Assembly: GCF_014695775.1 (NCBI RefSeq)
Contig: NZ_JACJOX010000017.1
Span: forward strand, 289,003 to 353,002
Source: Leptolyngbya sp. FACHB-60
Lineage (GTDB): Bacteria > Cyanobacteriota > Cyanobacteriia > Phormidesmidales > Phormidesmidaceae
Direction of reading: 5' to 3'
DNA: 64,000 nucleotides
Under the pieces are notes generated by a model. It made no database searches. It was not told the DNA's origin and worked only from the letters and a program-made list of their open reading frames with translations. Position numbers and translations under genes: made by a program. This document shows positions 1 to 8,158 of this stretch, piece after piece. Each line of letters begins with the position of its first letter. Position 1 is the first letter of the stretch.

Positions 1-96
1 TACCCCTTCATTGGCCAATAGCTTAGCGGTAGCGCGGCCGATACCAGAATCTCCACCAGTGATAACGGCGACCTTATCTTTGATGCCGAGTTCCAT
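1..96 (-). CDS. SDR-family oxidoreductase, 5' end only
   Basis: Only the first 32 codons lie in the window; the gene runs off the left edge. The start at 96 is well supported by an AAGGAGAT ribosome-binding site a few bases upstream. The N-terminus reads MELGIKDKVAVITGGDSGIG, which carries the TGxxxGIG dinucleotide-binding motif of classical short-chain dehydrogenases. These are NAD(P)-dependent soluble oxidoreductases. The GGDSGIGRA form is frequent in the glucose/ribitol-type, stress-associated SDRs, but the substrate cannot be told from 32 residues. Confidence 0.8.
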   Translation of the reverse strand, partial: MELGIKDKVAVITGGDSGIGRATAKLLANEGV

Positions 97-530
97 CAAT
101 ATCTCCTTGACTTCTATATTAACTTTAATAAACTTTACAATTTTTAATCTTGAAGACCCATCTGCCTATCAACAGAGTTCAGACCAGAAGACAGCCCGTA
201 CCGAAAGTTTGTTGTAACGGCTTTTTCTACGCAGAAAAATGCCGAGATTTCCTTAAACTCTGCTTTTAATTGCACATTCAGCCTAACCATCCCCATTTTC
301 AATAGGGGGTAAGGAGATCAACAGATGATTAAAGTAACAATAGATATTTTTCTAAACAGATTTTAGACAAAGAGGCCCAATATCCTAGTTTTGCAGTTTG
401 CCTTTTCCACTCCAGTGCAAATGAGCTGAAAAATTTCAAAAGATTACTCAACGTAGGTTATGCAAACAAAAAAAGGAGAGCAGTTTTAGTGCTCTCCCTC
501 TAATGGCTTACAGCAAATCGTTAGCCGATA
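97..530. other. Intergenic region, no gene seen
   Basis: AT-rich spacer between two minus-strand genes. It holds the ribosome-binding site of the SDR gene at its left end and the terminator of the csbD gene at its right end. I see no supportable coding region on either strand. Confidence 0.5.
467..497 (-). terminator. Rho-independent terminator of csbD gene
   Basis: Perfect 8-bp stem GGAGAGCA (475-482) / TGCTCTCC (490-497) with a 7-nt loop. Read on the minus strand it is followed by a T-run (the A-run at 468-474). It lies about 35 nt past the csbD stop codon. Confidence 0.85.
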
Positions 531-713
531 TTAATCGATCACTTTTTTGACCTGATCTTTAATATCTTCTTTAGCGTGTCCAGCTTTGGCTTCGCCCTGC
601 TTGGCCTTGCCTTCCATTTCGTCGGAGGTGTTGCCGGTTACTTTACCAGCTGCTTCTTGCGCTTTACCTTGAATATTTTTGCCGGTGGCTTCAGCTCTAT
701 CTTGAATGCTCAT
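531..713 (-). CDS. CsbD family stress-response protein
   Basis: A 60-residue, highly charged, Gly/Ala/Lys/Glu-rich protein starting MSIQDRAEATGKNIQGKAQE. The KxQEAAGKVTGN core and the downstream E-GKAKQ-EAK pattern are typical of the CsbD family, small soluble proteins induced by general stress whose biochemical role is not established. The length is normal for the family. It is a single gene with its own terminator at 467-497; only a weak AGGA-like ribosome-binding site precedes the ATG. Confidence 0.88.
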   Translation of the reverse strand: MSIQDRAEATGKNIQGKAQEAAGKVTGNTSDEMEGKAKQGEAKAGHAKEDIKDQVKKVID

Positions 714-1355
714 GTGTTAATCCTTAAATTCTTCAATTTTTCACCCTTACAGTTTAAGAAAAGGGCTGGTAGGCACCATCCGTCAAGAGGCACACTTTGC
801 TCAGACAACACAGTATCGCGATGCCATTGAAAGAATGCTGCGCTCTAGCCCGATAGAGTGAGCTAGCTGACCGAGGCTAGAGGCTTTGTTGCTCAGTTGC
901 CGAGATTTAGAGTTTTTGCAGTGCCAGACGGATCTGGGGTGATCGCTCCTCCCAATGGCTAGCCTATTATCGGCCGTACTTCAGATTCAGACAGGGTTAG
1001 GCTCACATATTATCCCCCCAAAGAATTAGGCAGTGGGATAGATGCTTTATTTGGATTAATAGAGTTTGATGTAAGCCTAGAGGCTGTATCGGTTGTCCTG
1101 AGGTATCTAGAGTTGCGACTCAGACTACTCAGATTTTTTCATTTTTAAGTCTATTTTTCGTGTGTTTTAGCCTGGCACTGCTCTATCGGTTTTATATCCC
1201 GCAGAGCTAAAAGCGATCGCCCAAGCTAACTCTCACACAGAGCCTTCTAGTCTTTGGCAGATCAAACTGCATTCTCAGTATCTCTACTAACAGTTACTAG
1301 AAACGGGTAGACCAAGCGGCATCGAGACAGTTGCAATTTTCAAAGGAACAGTACC
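714..1355. other. Intergenic region, no gene seen
   Basis: A 640-bp spacer between the divergent csbD gene and the 1,023-residue membrane protein. It must hold both promoters. A HIP1 octamer occurs near 1214 and an AAGGAACA ribosome-binding site near 1342. I find no ORF with family resemblance, tRNA or strong hairpin. Confidence 0.5.
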
Positions 1356-4300
1356 GTGATTGAGCACATTGGATTAAACCTATTAAGTGGCCCTCTGGCC
1401 CAGATAGTCTCTCCAGAAGTTACCACCCCTGAAGAGGCTTCCCTGATTTTTTCTGGCCCCCAATTTTTTATCGCCCTACTTTCGGGCGTAATTTTGGCCT
1501 TTGGCTTCCATCTTTTGCTAACCAACCTGTCGGTCGCCGCTGGCCTCACCTACATCGGCCATTCTTCATCGAGTAGTAGCAGCAGCAGCTCTAGTAGCGG
1601 TGACAAAAAAATTGCCACCAAATTTGGCATTTGGACCATGATCACGGTCAGTTTGGCCCTTTTTTGTGCCTGCTTTTTAGCCGTCAAGCTCAGTCTTTAC
1701 ACCAGTGCACTGCTTGGGGCGATCACCGGTTTGGTGGTATGGGGCACCTACTTTTGCCTGCTATTTTGGGTCAGCTCAACCACCGTTGGGTCACTGATCG
1801 GGTCTGTGGTAAAAACTGCCACCTCTAGCTTTCAGTCACTGTTAGGGGCAGCTACTGGGGCTGTAGGGGCCAAGATGGCCAGCAACCAGGTGGTTGAGAC
1901 CGCCGAAGCCACAGCCGCCGCCGTGCGCCGTGAGCTTACCGCCGGCTGGAGCGGCAAAGACATTAAAGACACGCTGCGCGATTACGTTAGCTCCCTCGCG
2001 TCCCCAGCACTAGATATTGCAGGGTTAGAAGCTGAGTTTGAGCGCCTAATTCACGAGTCTGACCTGACCTCGCTGGCCGATCGCGATACCCTAGCCCAGC
2101 TCAATCGCGACAGCTTTGAGAAGCTGGTTAGCAGCCGCACTGACCTATCGCGCAAAGAGGCTAGCCGCATCGCCGATCGCCTCTACGGTACCTGGAGCAA
2201 GGCCCTGGGCAAAGCTTCTGGCGGCGACAGCCTGGGTGAACTGGTCAACTATCTTAAGTCGGCCCACCCAGAAGAATTGCTCGCCGACTCGCTGGGCAGC
2301 CGCCTAGACGAGTTTCTTGACGAACTGCGCCAGCAGCGTAAGGGCAAAGAGGCCAAGACTAACCCGCTCAACCAGGGGCTGAGCACCTTAATGGGTGTCG
2401 TGATGGGTCGAGCCGACCTCTCTGACCTGGACGTGGAGAAAATCACCGAGCGCTTCAAGCAGCTCAAAGACGGTGTCACCACCCAGGTTGACACGCTCAG
2501 CAGCCAGGTAAGCGGCGGCGATCGCTATAGCGTTGTTAGAGCCGACGTTGAGACCTATCTGCTCAACGCCTATCCCTGGCAGCTCAATACCCAGCGCATG
2601 CAGAAAGAGTTTTGGGATGTCATCTACGACCCCTTTGCCGACCCTGGTCTGATGCGCCAGGAGCTAATGAACCTGGACCAGTCGTTCTTTGCCGAGCTTT
2701 TGGCCTCGCGGGGGCTGCTGACCCAGAGCGAAATTGCCACCGTTTCGCGCCAGCTCGAAGTCGTGCGCACCCAAGCCTTGGGCGAAGTTTCTGAGCGCTA
2801 CCGCCTCGAAGCCGCTAAGGATGTGCAGGCCAAGGTTTACACATTCCTGCGCCAAACCCCGCGCGAAGAGCTGCTGTCTGATATGGGCACCCGCGCCTTC
2901 AGCAGCCTGCTAGAGGATCCTTACGCCGATGCTGACGACCTGCAAGAGCGTTTCGCCCCCTTTGGCTACGACGCCTTTGTCCAGACCCTGAGCACTCGTG
3001 GCGATATGAGTGAGGCAGAAACACAGGCCGTTGCTAGCCGTCTAGAAGGGGTAATGAACACCACGCGGTCCGATGCCGCTGGGTTACAATCTTCGGCCAA
3101 AGCTCGGGTTGAGAACCAGTGGATGGGGTTACAGCACTACCTGCAAAACACCAATAAATCTGAGCTTAACCCCGAGGGCATCAAGGCCGACATTGCTACC
3201 CTGCTCCACGAGCCCGATGCTGGTGTGCATCGCCTGCGTCAGCGCATGGCCCAGTTCGATCGCGACACCCTGGTACAGTTGCTCAACCAACGCCAAGATC
3301 TCTCCGAAGCTGAGATCAACCGCACCCTCGACCAGGTTGAGTCGACCTGGTATAAGACGGTCAACGCGCCTGGCGCTCTGACGGCCCAAGCCAAGGCCAA
3401 GTACGACGAAGCCACCAGCGCCATCGAGCGCTATCTGCTCGAAACCGGTAAGCCCGAACTCAACCCCGAGGGCATTAAGCGCGACCTAGAGCTGTTGGTG
3501 AACAACCCTCAGGCGGGGATCGGGGCCATGCGCGATCGCCTATCGTCCATGGATCGCGATACCCTGGTGCAGTTGCTTAGCCAGCGCGAGGACCTCAGCG
3601 AGGCAGAAGCCAACCGCATTATCGACGATGTGCTGGGCAACATTCGCGATATTCTGCACATGCCCCAGCGGCTGGCGCGCCGAGCCCAAGCCCAGGTTGT
3701 CTCCTTTGAGACCGCTCTGGAAGACTATCTGCGCAACACCGATAAAGCAGCGCTGAATCCTGACGGCATCAAGCGCGACCTCAAGCTGCTGCTTAACGAT
3801 CCCCGCCTAGGGGCCGAGCGTCTGCAAGCGCGCCTGTCGAAAATCGATCGTGACACTGTTGTGGCTCTACTAGCCCAGCGCCCTGACATGACCCAGGCCG
3901 AAGCCGAAGCCGCCGTCGATCAGGTGCTATCGGTGCGCGATCAAGTTGTGACTCAGATCCGCAATGTGCAGAATCGCATTGCGTCGGTGGTGCGCGGCAT
4001 TCTGTCACGAATTCGCTCTTACCTCGACTCTCTGGGTCGCCCCGAGCTTGATTACAACGGCATCCGCCGCGACTTGCAGCAGCTCATGGATGACCCCCAA
4101 GCAGGCTTCGACTCTCTCAAGGTGCGCCTTGGTCAAGTCGATCGCGGCACCCTGGTAGCCCTGATGAGTTCCCATGACGCGATCTCAGAGACCGATGCCA
4201 ACCGCATCATCGACCAGATCGAAGATGTCCGCAGCGGTGCTCTAAGCAAAGCCGAACAGCTCGAACATGCGGTCCAGAACCGTCTGAGCGAGATCAAGCA

Positions 4301-4427
4301 CCAGGCTTACCAGCAGGTGGAAGACACCCGCAAAACCGCCGCTGCCGCCTCCTGGTGGATCTTTGCTACCGCTACGATCTCAGCCATCTTTGCTGCTATC
4401 GGCGGTGGTTGGGCAGCCGGGACCTAG
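1356..4427 (+). CDS. Large membrane protein with tandem ~105-residue repeats, function unknown
   Basis: 1,023 residues, GTG start preceded by AAGGAACA. I do not recognise a characterised family. Predicted membrane segments lie near residues 36-60, 92-113 and 118-139, with a run of twelve serines (70-81) between the first two and a glycine-zipper-like stretch near 160-175. Residues ~210-990 hold about seven related units that fit the pattern YL-x-T-x-K-x-ELNPEGIK-x-DL, then DP-x-AG, then DRDTLVQLL-x-QR, then DLSEAEANRIIDQVE. Units 4-7 are clearest; units 1-3 are divergent. The C-terminus ends in another hydrophobic segment (about 1000-1020). Long charged helices joining two membrane anchors suggest a structural or envelope role; that is inference. 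The membrane module resembles the protein at 6650-7324. It is monocistronic, with a HIP1-containing terminator. Confidence 0.8.
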   Translation: MIEHIGLNLLSGPLAQIVSPEVTTPEEASLIFSGPQFFIALLSGVILAFGFHLLLTNLSVAAGLTYIGHSSSSSSSSSSSSGDKKIATKFGIWTMITVSLALFCACFLAVKLSLYTSALLGAITGLVVWGTYFCLLFWVSSTTVGSLIGSVVKTATSSFQSLLGAATGAVGAKMASNQVVETAEATAAAVRRELTAGWSGKDIKDTLRDYVSSLASPALDIAGLEAEFERLIHESDLTSLADRDTLAQLNRDSFEKLVSSRTDLSRKEASRIADRLYGTWSKALGKASGGDSLGELVNYLKSAHPEELLADSLGSRLDEFLDELRQQRKGKEAKTNPLNQGLSTLMGVVMGRADLSDLDVEKITERFKQLKDGVTTQVDTLSSQVSGGDRYSVVRADVETYLLNAYPWQLNTQRMQKEFWDVIYDPFADPGLMRQELMNLDQSFFAELLASRGLLTQSEIATVSRQLEVVRTQALGEVSERYRLEAAKDVQAKVYTFLRQTPREELLSDMGTRAFSSLLEDPYADADDLQERFAPFGYDAFVQTLSTRGDMSEAETQAVASRLEGVMNTTRSDAAGLQSSAKARVENQWMGLQHYLQNTNKSELNPEGIKADIATLLHEPDAGVHRLRQRMAQFDRDTLVQLLNQRQDLSEAEINRTLDQVESTWYKTVNAPGALTAQAKAKYDEATSAIERYLLETGKPELNPEGIKRDLELLVNNPQAGIGAMRDRLSSMDRDTLVQLLSQREDLSEAEANRIIDDVLGNIRDILHMPQRLARRAQAQVVSFETALEDYLRNTDKAALNPDGIKRDLKLLLNDPRLGAERLQARLSKIDRDTVVALLAQRPDMTQAEAEAAVDQVLSVRDQVVTQIRNVQNRIASVVRGILSRIRSYLDSLGRPELDYNGIRRDLQQLMDDPQAGFDSLKVRLGQVDRGTLVALMSSHDAISETDANRIIDQIEDVRSGALSKAEQLEHAVQNRLSEIKHQAYQQVEDTRKTAAAASWWIFATATISAIFAAIGGGWAAGT

Positions 4428-4447
4428 ACTCAGAGCACCGACAGATA

Positions 4448-4483
4448 GGGGCGATCGCGTTAGTAGCGCGATCGCCCTTTTTA
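4448..4483 (+). terminator. Rho-independent terminator built on HIP1 octamers
   Basis: Stem GGGCGATCGCG (4449-4459) / CGCGATCGCCC (4467-4477), 7-nt loop, then TTTTT. It starts 21 nt after the stop codon of the repeat membrane protein. Both arms contain GCGATCGC. Confidence 0.85.
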
Positions 4484-4887
4484 TTGCCTGCTCATAATTC
4501 AAGCCAGCCAACCATGGTTGACGAGGTCTAATGCTAAAGAGATACAGCGTTCTTTAAGCTAAGCAGGTGCATAGATCGTCCGAAGCCCTTTGCCCCTTAG
4601 GGTTAGACGTTGCCTCACGTAGCAAAGAAAAGCTGTAGACAGAGTGGAGATAGCCCAATATCTTGTCTTGGAGAGCGATCGCAGCAGCAGCAGAATTACT
4701 AAGACAATTTGGAATGTCAGATTAAAGCCTATTGCAGATGTTCCATGAGTTAAAACCCTCCGAAGCCGAAGCCCTTTGATTAGCCGACTTTTAGGGACAA
4801 AGTATTCTAAAGCTCTACTCATTAGAACGTAGCCTTTCTTCGCCACATACAACTACCTTGCTTAATGCAGCAATATCAATACCCAAA

Positions 4888-4921
4888 AAACGAGGCCCTA
4901 GTTGCGACTAGGGCCTCGTTT
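4888..4921 (-). terminator. Terminator downstream of glgC
   Basis: Perfect 15-bp stem (4888-4902 / 4907-4921) with a TGCG tetraloop. A-rich on the left and T-rich on the right, so it could act in both directions. It sits about 30 nt past the glgC stop. Confidence 0.88.
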
Positions 4922-4949
4922 GACGTGGTTTATACTCTCTCAACTCAGC

Positions 4950-6239
4950 CTAAATGATCGTGTCATCAGGGATAACGGCCGATCGCAAAACGACAACAAT
5001 ACCGCTGCGAATGTAAAATCCTTCGTCTTCGCGATCGGCCTCCTCAATGCGGTCTTTATTGAGGATTTTTACGTTGCAACCGATGCGGGCATTCTTATCG
5101 ACAATGGCCTTATGAATGGTCGTGTTGGCACCAATGCCGAGGGGAACTCTGGCCGTATCACAACTACCGCGGCGCTCAAAGTTGTCTTGGTAATAATCAG
5201 CTCCCATAATCAGGCTGTCTTGAATGGTACAGCCCGACTCAATGCGAGATCGAATGCCAATAATCGAATTAGTGATGCGGCACTCCTTGAGAATGCAGCC
5301 CTCGCTAATCATCGACTCAGTAATATCACACTTCAGGTGTTTAGTAGGTGGCAGATAGCGGGCGCGGGTATAGATAGGGGCAGCCTCATCGTAAAAGCTA
5401 AACAGCGGGTTAGGCTGCTTGACCAGAGCTAAATTGGCGTTAAAGAACGACTCAATTGTACCAATATCTTCCCAATAATCGTTAAAGAGGTAGGCCTGCA
5501 CATTATGGTCTTTAGCAGAATCTGGAATAATCTCTTTACCAAAATCAGGTGATTCAGGCTGCTTTTTGAGCAGATCGATCAATACCTCTCGTTTAAACAG
5601 ATAAATGCCCATAGAGGCAATATAGGGCTTTTCTTTAGCCTCTTCTGGGGAAAGGCCTAGGGTGGTAGTATCGACCTGCATCTGCTTGAGGGCATCACCC
5701 TTGGGCTTTTCGCTAAAGTTGATGATGCGGCCCGAATCGTCAATTTTCATTAACCCAAAGCTGGAGGCACGAGCGTCATCAACCGGCAGCACCGACAGGG
5801 TAATGTCAGCATTGGTGCGCCGATGATGCTTGACAAAATCGCTGTAGTCCATGCGATACAGGTGGTCACCCGACAAGATTAAATACTCGTCTACATCCAT
5901 ATCTTCGAAGCGCGGCAGGTACTGTCGCACGGCATCGGCAGTACCTTGGAACCAGTCTAAATTTTCGGGGGTTTGCTGGGCTGCCAGTACTTCTACAAAG
6001 CCTTGCTGAAAGCCTGAAAAACTATAGGCTCGGGAAATGTGGGCATTTAGTGAAGCCGAGTTAAACTGCGTGAGAACGTAGATTTTTGAAATGCCTGAGT
6101 TGATGCAGTTGCTAATGGGAATATCGATCAGGCGATGTTTTCCACCTAGGGGCACCGCCGGCTTGGCCCGAGTCTTGGTTAGGGGATAAAGACGGGTTCC
6201 AGCACCACCGCCCAGCACAATACCTAATACTTTATTCAC
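4950..6239 (-). CDS. glgC: Glucose-1-phosphate adenylyltransferase (ADP-glucose pyrophosphorylase)
   Basis: 429 residues, GTG start with an AAGGAGAT ribosome-binding site. It makes ADP-glucose from ATP and glucose-1-phosphate, the committed step of glycogen synthesis; in cyanobacteria it is activated by 3-phosphoglycerate and inhibited by phosphate. The N-terminus carries the nucleotidyltransferase motif [21 protein letters not shown] (about residues 10-30). A substrate-site [11 protein letters not shown] follows near 125 and FSEKPKG near 177. A left-handed beta-helix C-terminal domain ends ...[10 protein letters not shown], as in cyanobacterial GlgC. Length is normal. It is transcribed alone, diverging from the 6650 gene and ending at a strong terminator. 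Confidence 0.97.
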   Translation of the reverse strand: MNKVLGIVLGGGAGTRLYPLTKTRAKPAVPLGGKHRLIDIPISNCINSGISKIYVLTQFNSASLNAHISRAYSFSGFQQGFVEVLAAQQTPENLDWFQGTADAVRQYLPRFEDMDVDEYLILSGDHLYRMDYSDFVKHHRRTNADITLSVLPVDDARASSFGLMKIDDSGRIINFSEKPKGDALKQMQVDTTTLGLSPEEAKEKPYIASMGIYLFKREVLIDLLKKQPESPDFGKEIIPDSAKDHNVQAYLFNDYWEDIGTIESFFNANLALVKQPNPLFSFYDEAAPIYTRARYLPPTKHLKCDITESMISEGCILKECRITNSIIGIRSRIESGCTIQDSLIMGADYYQDNFERRGSCDTARVPLGIGANTTIHKAIVDKNARIGCNVKILNKDRIEEADREDEGFYIRSGIVVVLRSAVIPDDTII

Positions 6240-6649
6240 AACATCTCCTTAATCACGCTCGATCGCCACGACAACCAATTACCCAACTCACCCAGCAAAG
6301 GGCGATCGCCACTTGGCAGCTTTTCCCAGGGTGTAGTATTACCTCATTTAGGGCATACACCTAAGGGTAGAGTTGTCTAAGGCGAGACACCTACTTTTTG
6401 TAAATAAAAAAATCTGTCAACCGTTTTCCAGCTTCCTTTACGGTTTTTTAACCCTATCTGTAGGGTTGGCGGAGATATTCTTTAAGACATCTTAATAGAG
6501 ACATACCGCATCTATCTCTTTAGGTGTTTTAGTTTGTGTCTCTGTGTAGATGGTCTTATCCCGATGACGTCATAAATTGGGGACAAGATTTATCAGCCCG
6601 AGAGATTTATCAGTCTAAGAGTTGTCCCACTGAGAGGTAAAGAGTTTCC
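6240..6649. other. Divergent promoter region of glgC and the 6650 gene
   Basis: 410 bp without a coding region, AT-rich in the middle (about 6390-6560). It lies between two outward-facing starts, so it must carry both promoters. The glgC ribosome-binding site is at the left edge and a GAGAGGTAAAGAG stretch precedes the 6650 ATG. I cannot assign specific operators. Confidence 0.5.
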
Positions 6650-7324
6650 ATGTCTTACACCAACGAACCCGGTGCTTACCGAGAAGAGTCCGTCGCCTAC
6701 GGCACCAATCCCAGCCAGCGCGTTGCAGACGTAGCCCCCGTTGCCGTCACTGGCTACCATGACTTGGTACGCTGGGGTCCAATTTTTGCTGGACTGGTGG
6801 TTGCGATCGCATCCCAGCTCGTGCTTACTGCCTTGGGTGCGGCCGTGGGCCTCACAAACATAGCCGGCTCAGATGCTGCCCAAAGTAACGCTGGCGACGT
6901 TGGTACTGCCGTGGGCATTTGGTCAATTATCAGCCTACTGATCGCTCTGTTTTTAGGCGGCTACGTCACCTCCCGCGCCTGCGGCCCCATGAACCGCAAA
7001 ACCGCCTTGCTCAACGGTGCTATTTTGTGGGCAACCACCCTGGCCGTTAGCGCCTGGTTGCTTTCCAGTGGTGTGGCCGGTGCCTTTGGCCTAGCAGCCC
7101 AGGGGGCCGATGCCGTCATTAATCAGGTGCCGTCCATCGATGCCCTGCCCGACGCTGCTCAAAACCCCAATGTTACCCAAGAGCAAGCCCAAAACATTGC
7201 TGGCAATGCTGCTAAGGTAGGTTGGTCATTTGCTTTAGGGTCTCTGCTGGGCCTAGTGGCTGCCCTCGCTGGTGCTGCTACCGGTGCTCGTAGCCCCCGC
7301 GCCGTTGGCGCTGCTCCTCGCTAA
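6650..7324 (+). CDS. Small integral membrane protein, function unknown; shares membrane module with the 1356 gene
   Basis: 224 residues, ATG start after GAGAGGTAAAGAG. A charged, proline-rich cytoplasmic-looking N-terminus (1-40) is followed by membrane segments near 43-68, 87-107, 118-148 and 190-212; the last is Gly/Ala-rich with a glycine-zipper pattern. The RWGPIFAGLVVAI start of the first segment is a pattern seen in many uncharacterised bacterial membrane proteins. The stretch from W42 to G147 aligns by eye with residues 36-150 of the repeat protein at 1356-4427: shared GIW, ALF, ALL-GAI and W-T positions in the same order and spacing. Function is unknown. It has its own terminator. Confidence 0.8.
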   Translation: MSYTNEPGAYREESVAYGTNPSQRVADVAPVAVTGYHDLVRWGPIFAGLVVAIASQLVLTALGAAVGLTNIAGSDAAQSNAGDVGTAVGIWSIISLLIALFLGGYVTSRACGPMNRKTALLNGAILWATTLAVSAWLLSSGVAGAFGLAAQGADAVINQVPSIDALPDAAQNPNVTQEQAQNIAGNAAKVGWSFALGSLLGLVAALAGAATGARSPRAVGAAPR

Positions 7325-7357
7325 CGCCGACGGTTTTTTGTAAACACAGCAGACAGT

Positions 7358-7386
7358 AAAAAGGTAGGCTTATGCCTACCTTTTTT
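7358..7386 (+). terminator. Rho-independent terminator of the 6650 gene
   Basis: Stem GGTAGGC (7363-7369) / GCCTACC (7374-7380), TTAT loop, flanked by A5 and T6. It lies 35 nt after the stop codon. Confidence 0.88.
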
Positions 7387-7477
7387 GTGCCTTCGATCTG
7401 TGCCTCAAGTTCGAGGTGAGTAAAATAGCTTATCAACTAGACTAGCCATATTCACATACTTTATTTAATCCTTTGCT

Positions 7478-7867
7478 GTGTGCACCCCTTCTGATTTTCG
7501 TATTCTGGTCGTCGACGACATAGAAGACAATTTGTTTTTATTAAGAACTGTTTTAGAAACAGAAGGCTACGAAGTCGAGACTGCTGGCAATGGTGGCTCG
7601 GCCCTAGCTAAGGTTGAAAATGCACCCCCTGATCTGATTTTGATGGATGTGATGATGCCCGATATGAATGGCTATGAAGTCACCCAAAAAATCCGCCAGA
7701 ATCCGGCTCTGCCGGTGATGCCAATTTTAATTGTCACAGCTTATGACACTCTTCAAACGTGCAAGGGTCTAGCGTTAGAACCCAGCAACTTTATTCGTAA
7801 GCCAATCGAGTTTGATCAGTTGCTCACTAAAGTCGCGGCCTTGCTTGAGGCCAATCATCACCATTAA
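7478..7867 (+). CDS. Single-domain response regulator (receiver only)
   Basis: 129 residues, GTG start, no strong ribosome-binding site. A CheY-like receiver: acidic pair D13-D14 in the VVDDIEDN motif, phospho-acceptor D57 in LILMDVMMPDMNG, T87 and K108 (RKP). No output domain, so it probably acts by protein-protein interaction or phosphotransfer. The region between T87 and K108 is odd: the usual GA-DD stretch is replaced by LALEPSN. It converges on the hybrid kinase at 8159-12268, which could be a partner; that is inference from position only. Confidence 0.85.
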   Translation: MCTPSDFRILVVDDIEDNLFLLRTVLETEGYEVETAGNGGSALAKVENAPPDLILMDVMMPDMNGYEVTQKIRQNPALPVMPILIVTAYDTLQTCKGLALEPSNFIRKPIEFDQLLTKVAALLEANHHH

Positions 7868-7991
7868 AGGCTCTCTAATTAGCCCAAAAGGCATGCGTGG
7901 GGCTGAACGCTGCTGTAGGCTTTTCTTCAGTCACGGTGAATCAGCCCTATTGCTAATCATTAGCAACTAGTCGCAAAATAGCCCCAATCTT

Positions 7992-8134
7992 GGCGTTGCT
8001 GAATCGAGGAATAAACCGGCAAAACTCTAGACTTGCCTGGCCCCCTAAATCCCCCAATTCTGGGAGACGTTGAGCTTCTATCTCCCCCCAGGATTGCGGG
8101 CGGGGGGCAAATCATAGTTGCGTTAAGCAACGCC
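7992..8134. mobile_element. MITE-like element with terminal inverted repeats
   Basis: GGCGTTGCTGAA at 7992-8003 is repeated inverted as TTAAGCAACGCC at 8123-8134 (11 of 12 bases match). AATCTT occurs immediately outside the left end (7986-7991) and 2 nt outside the right end (8137-8142), as expected of a target duplication. No transposase is encoded inside the 143 bp. The interior CCCCCTAAATCCCCCAATTC segment is a type of sequence that recurs between genes in cyanobacterial genomes. Confidence 0.5.
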
Positions 8135-8158
8135 CTAATCTTTGCTCTTGGACCACAT

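Larger units (their letters stand above)
4428..4949. other. Intergenic region between convergent genes
   Basis: About 520 bp between two convergent genes, with a terminator at each end. A 97-codon minus-strand frame in the middle (4559-4852) has no recognisable family, no ribosome-binding site and atypical composition, so I do not call it a gene. Nothing else is apparent. Confidence 0.5.

Noticed and set aside
4559..4852. 97-codon minus-strand frame between two terminators
   Set aside because: No recognisable family, no ribosome-binding site, atypical residue mix; it lies between terminators of convergent genes.
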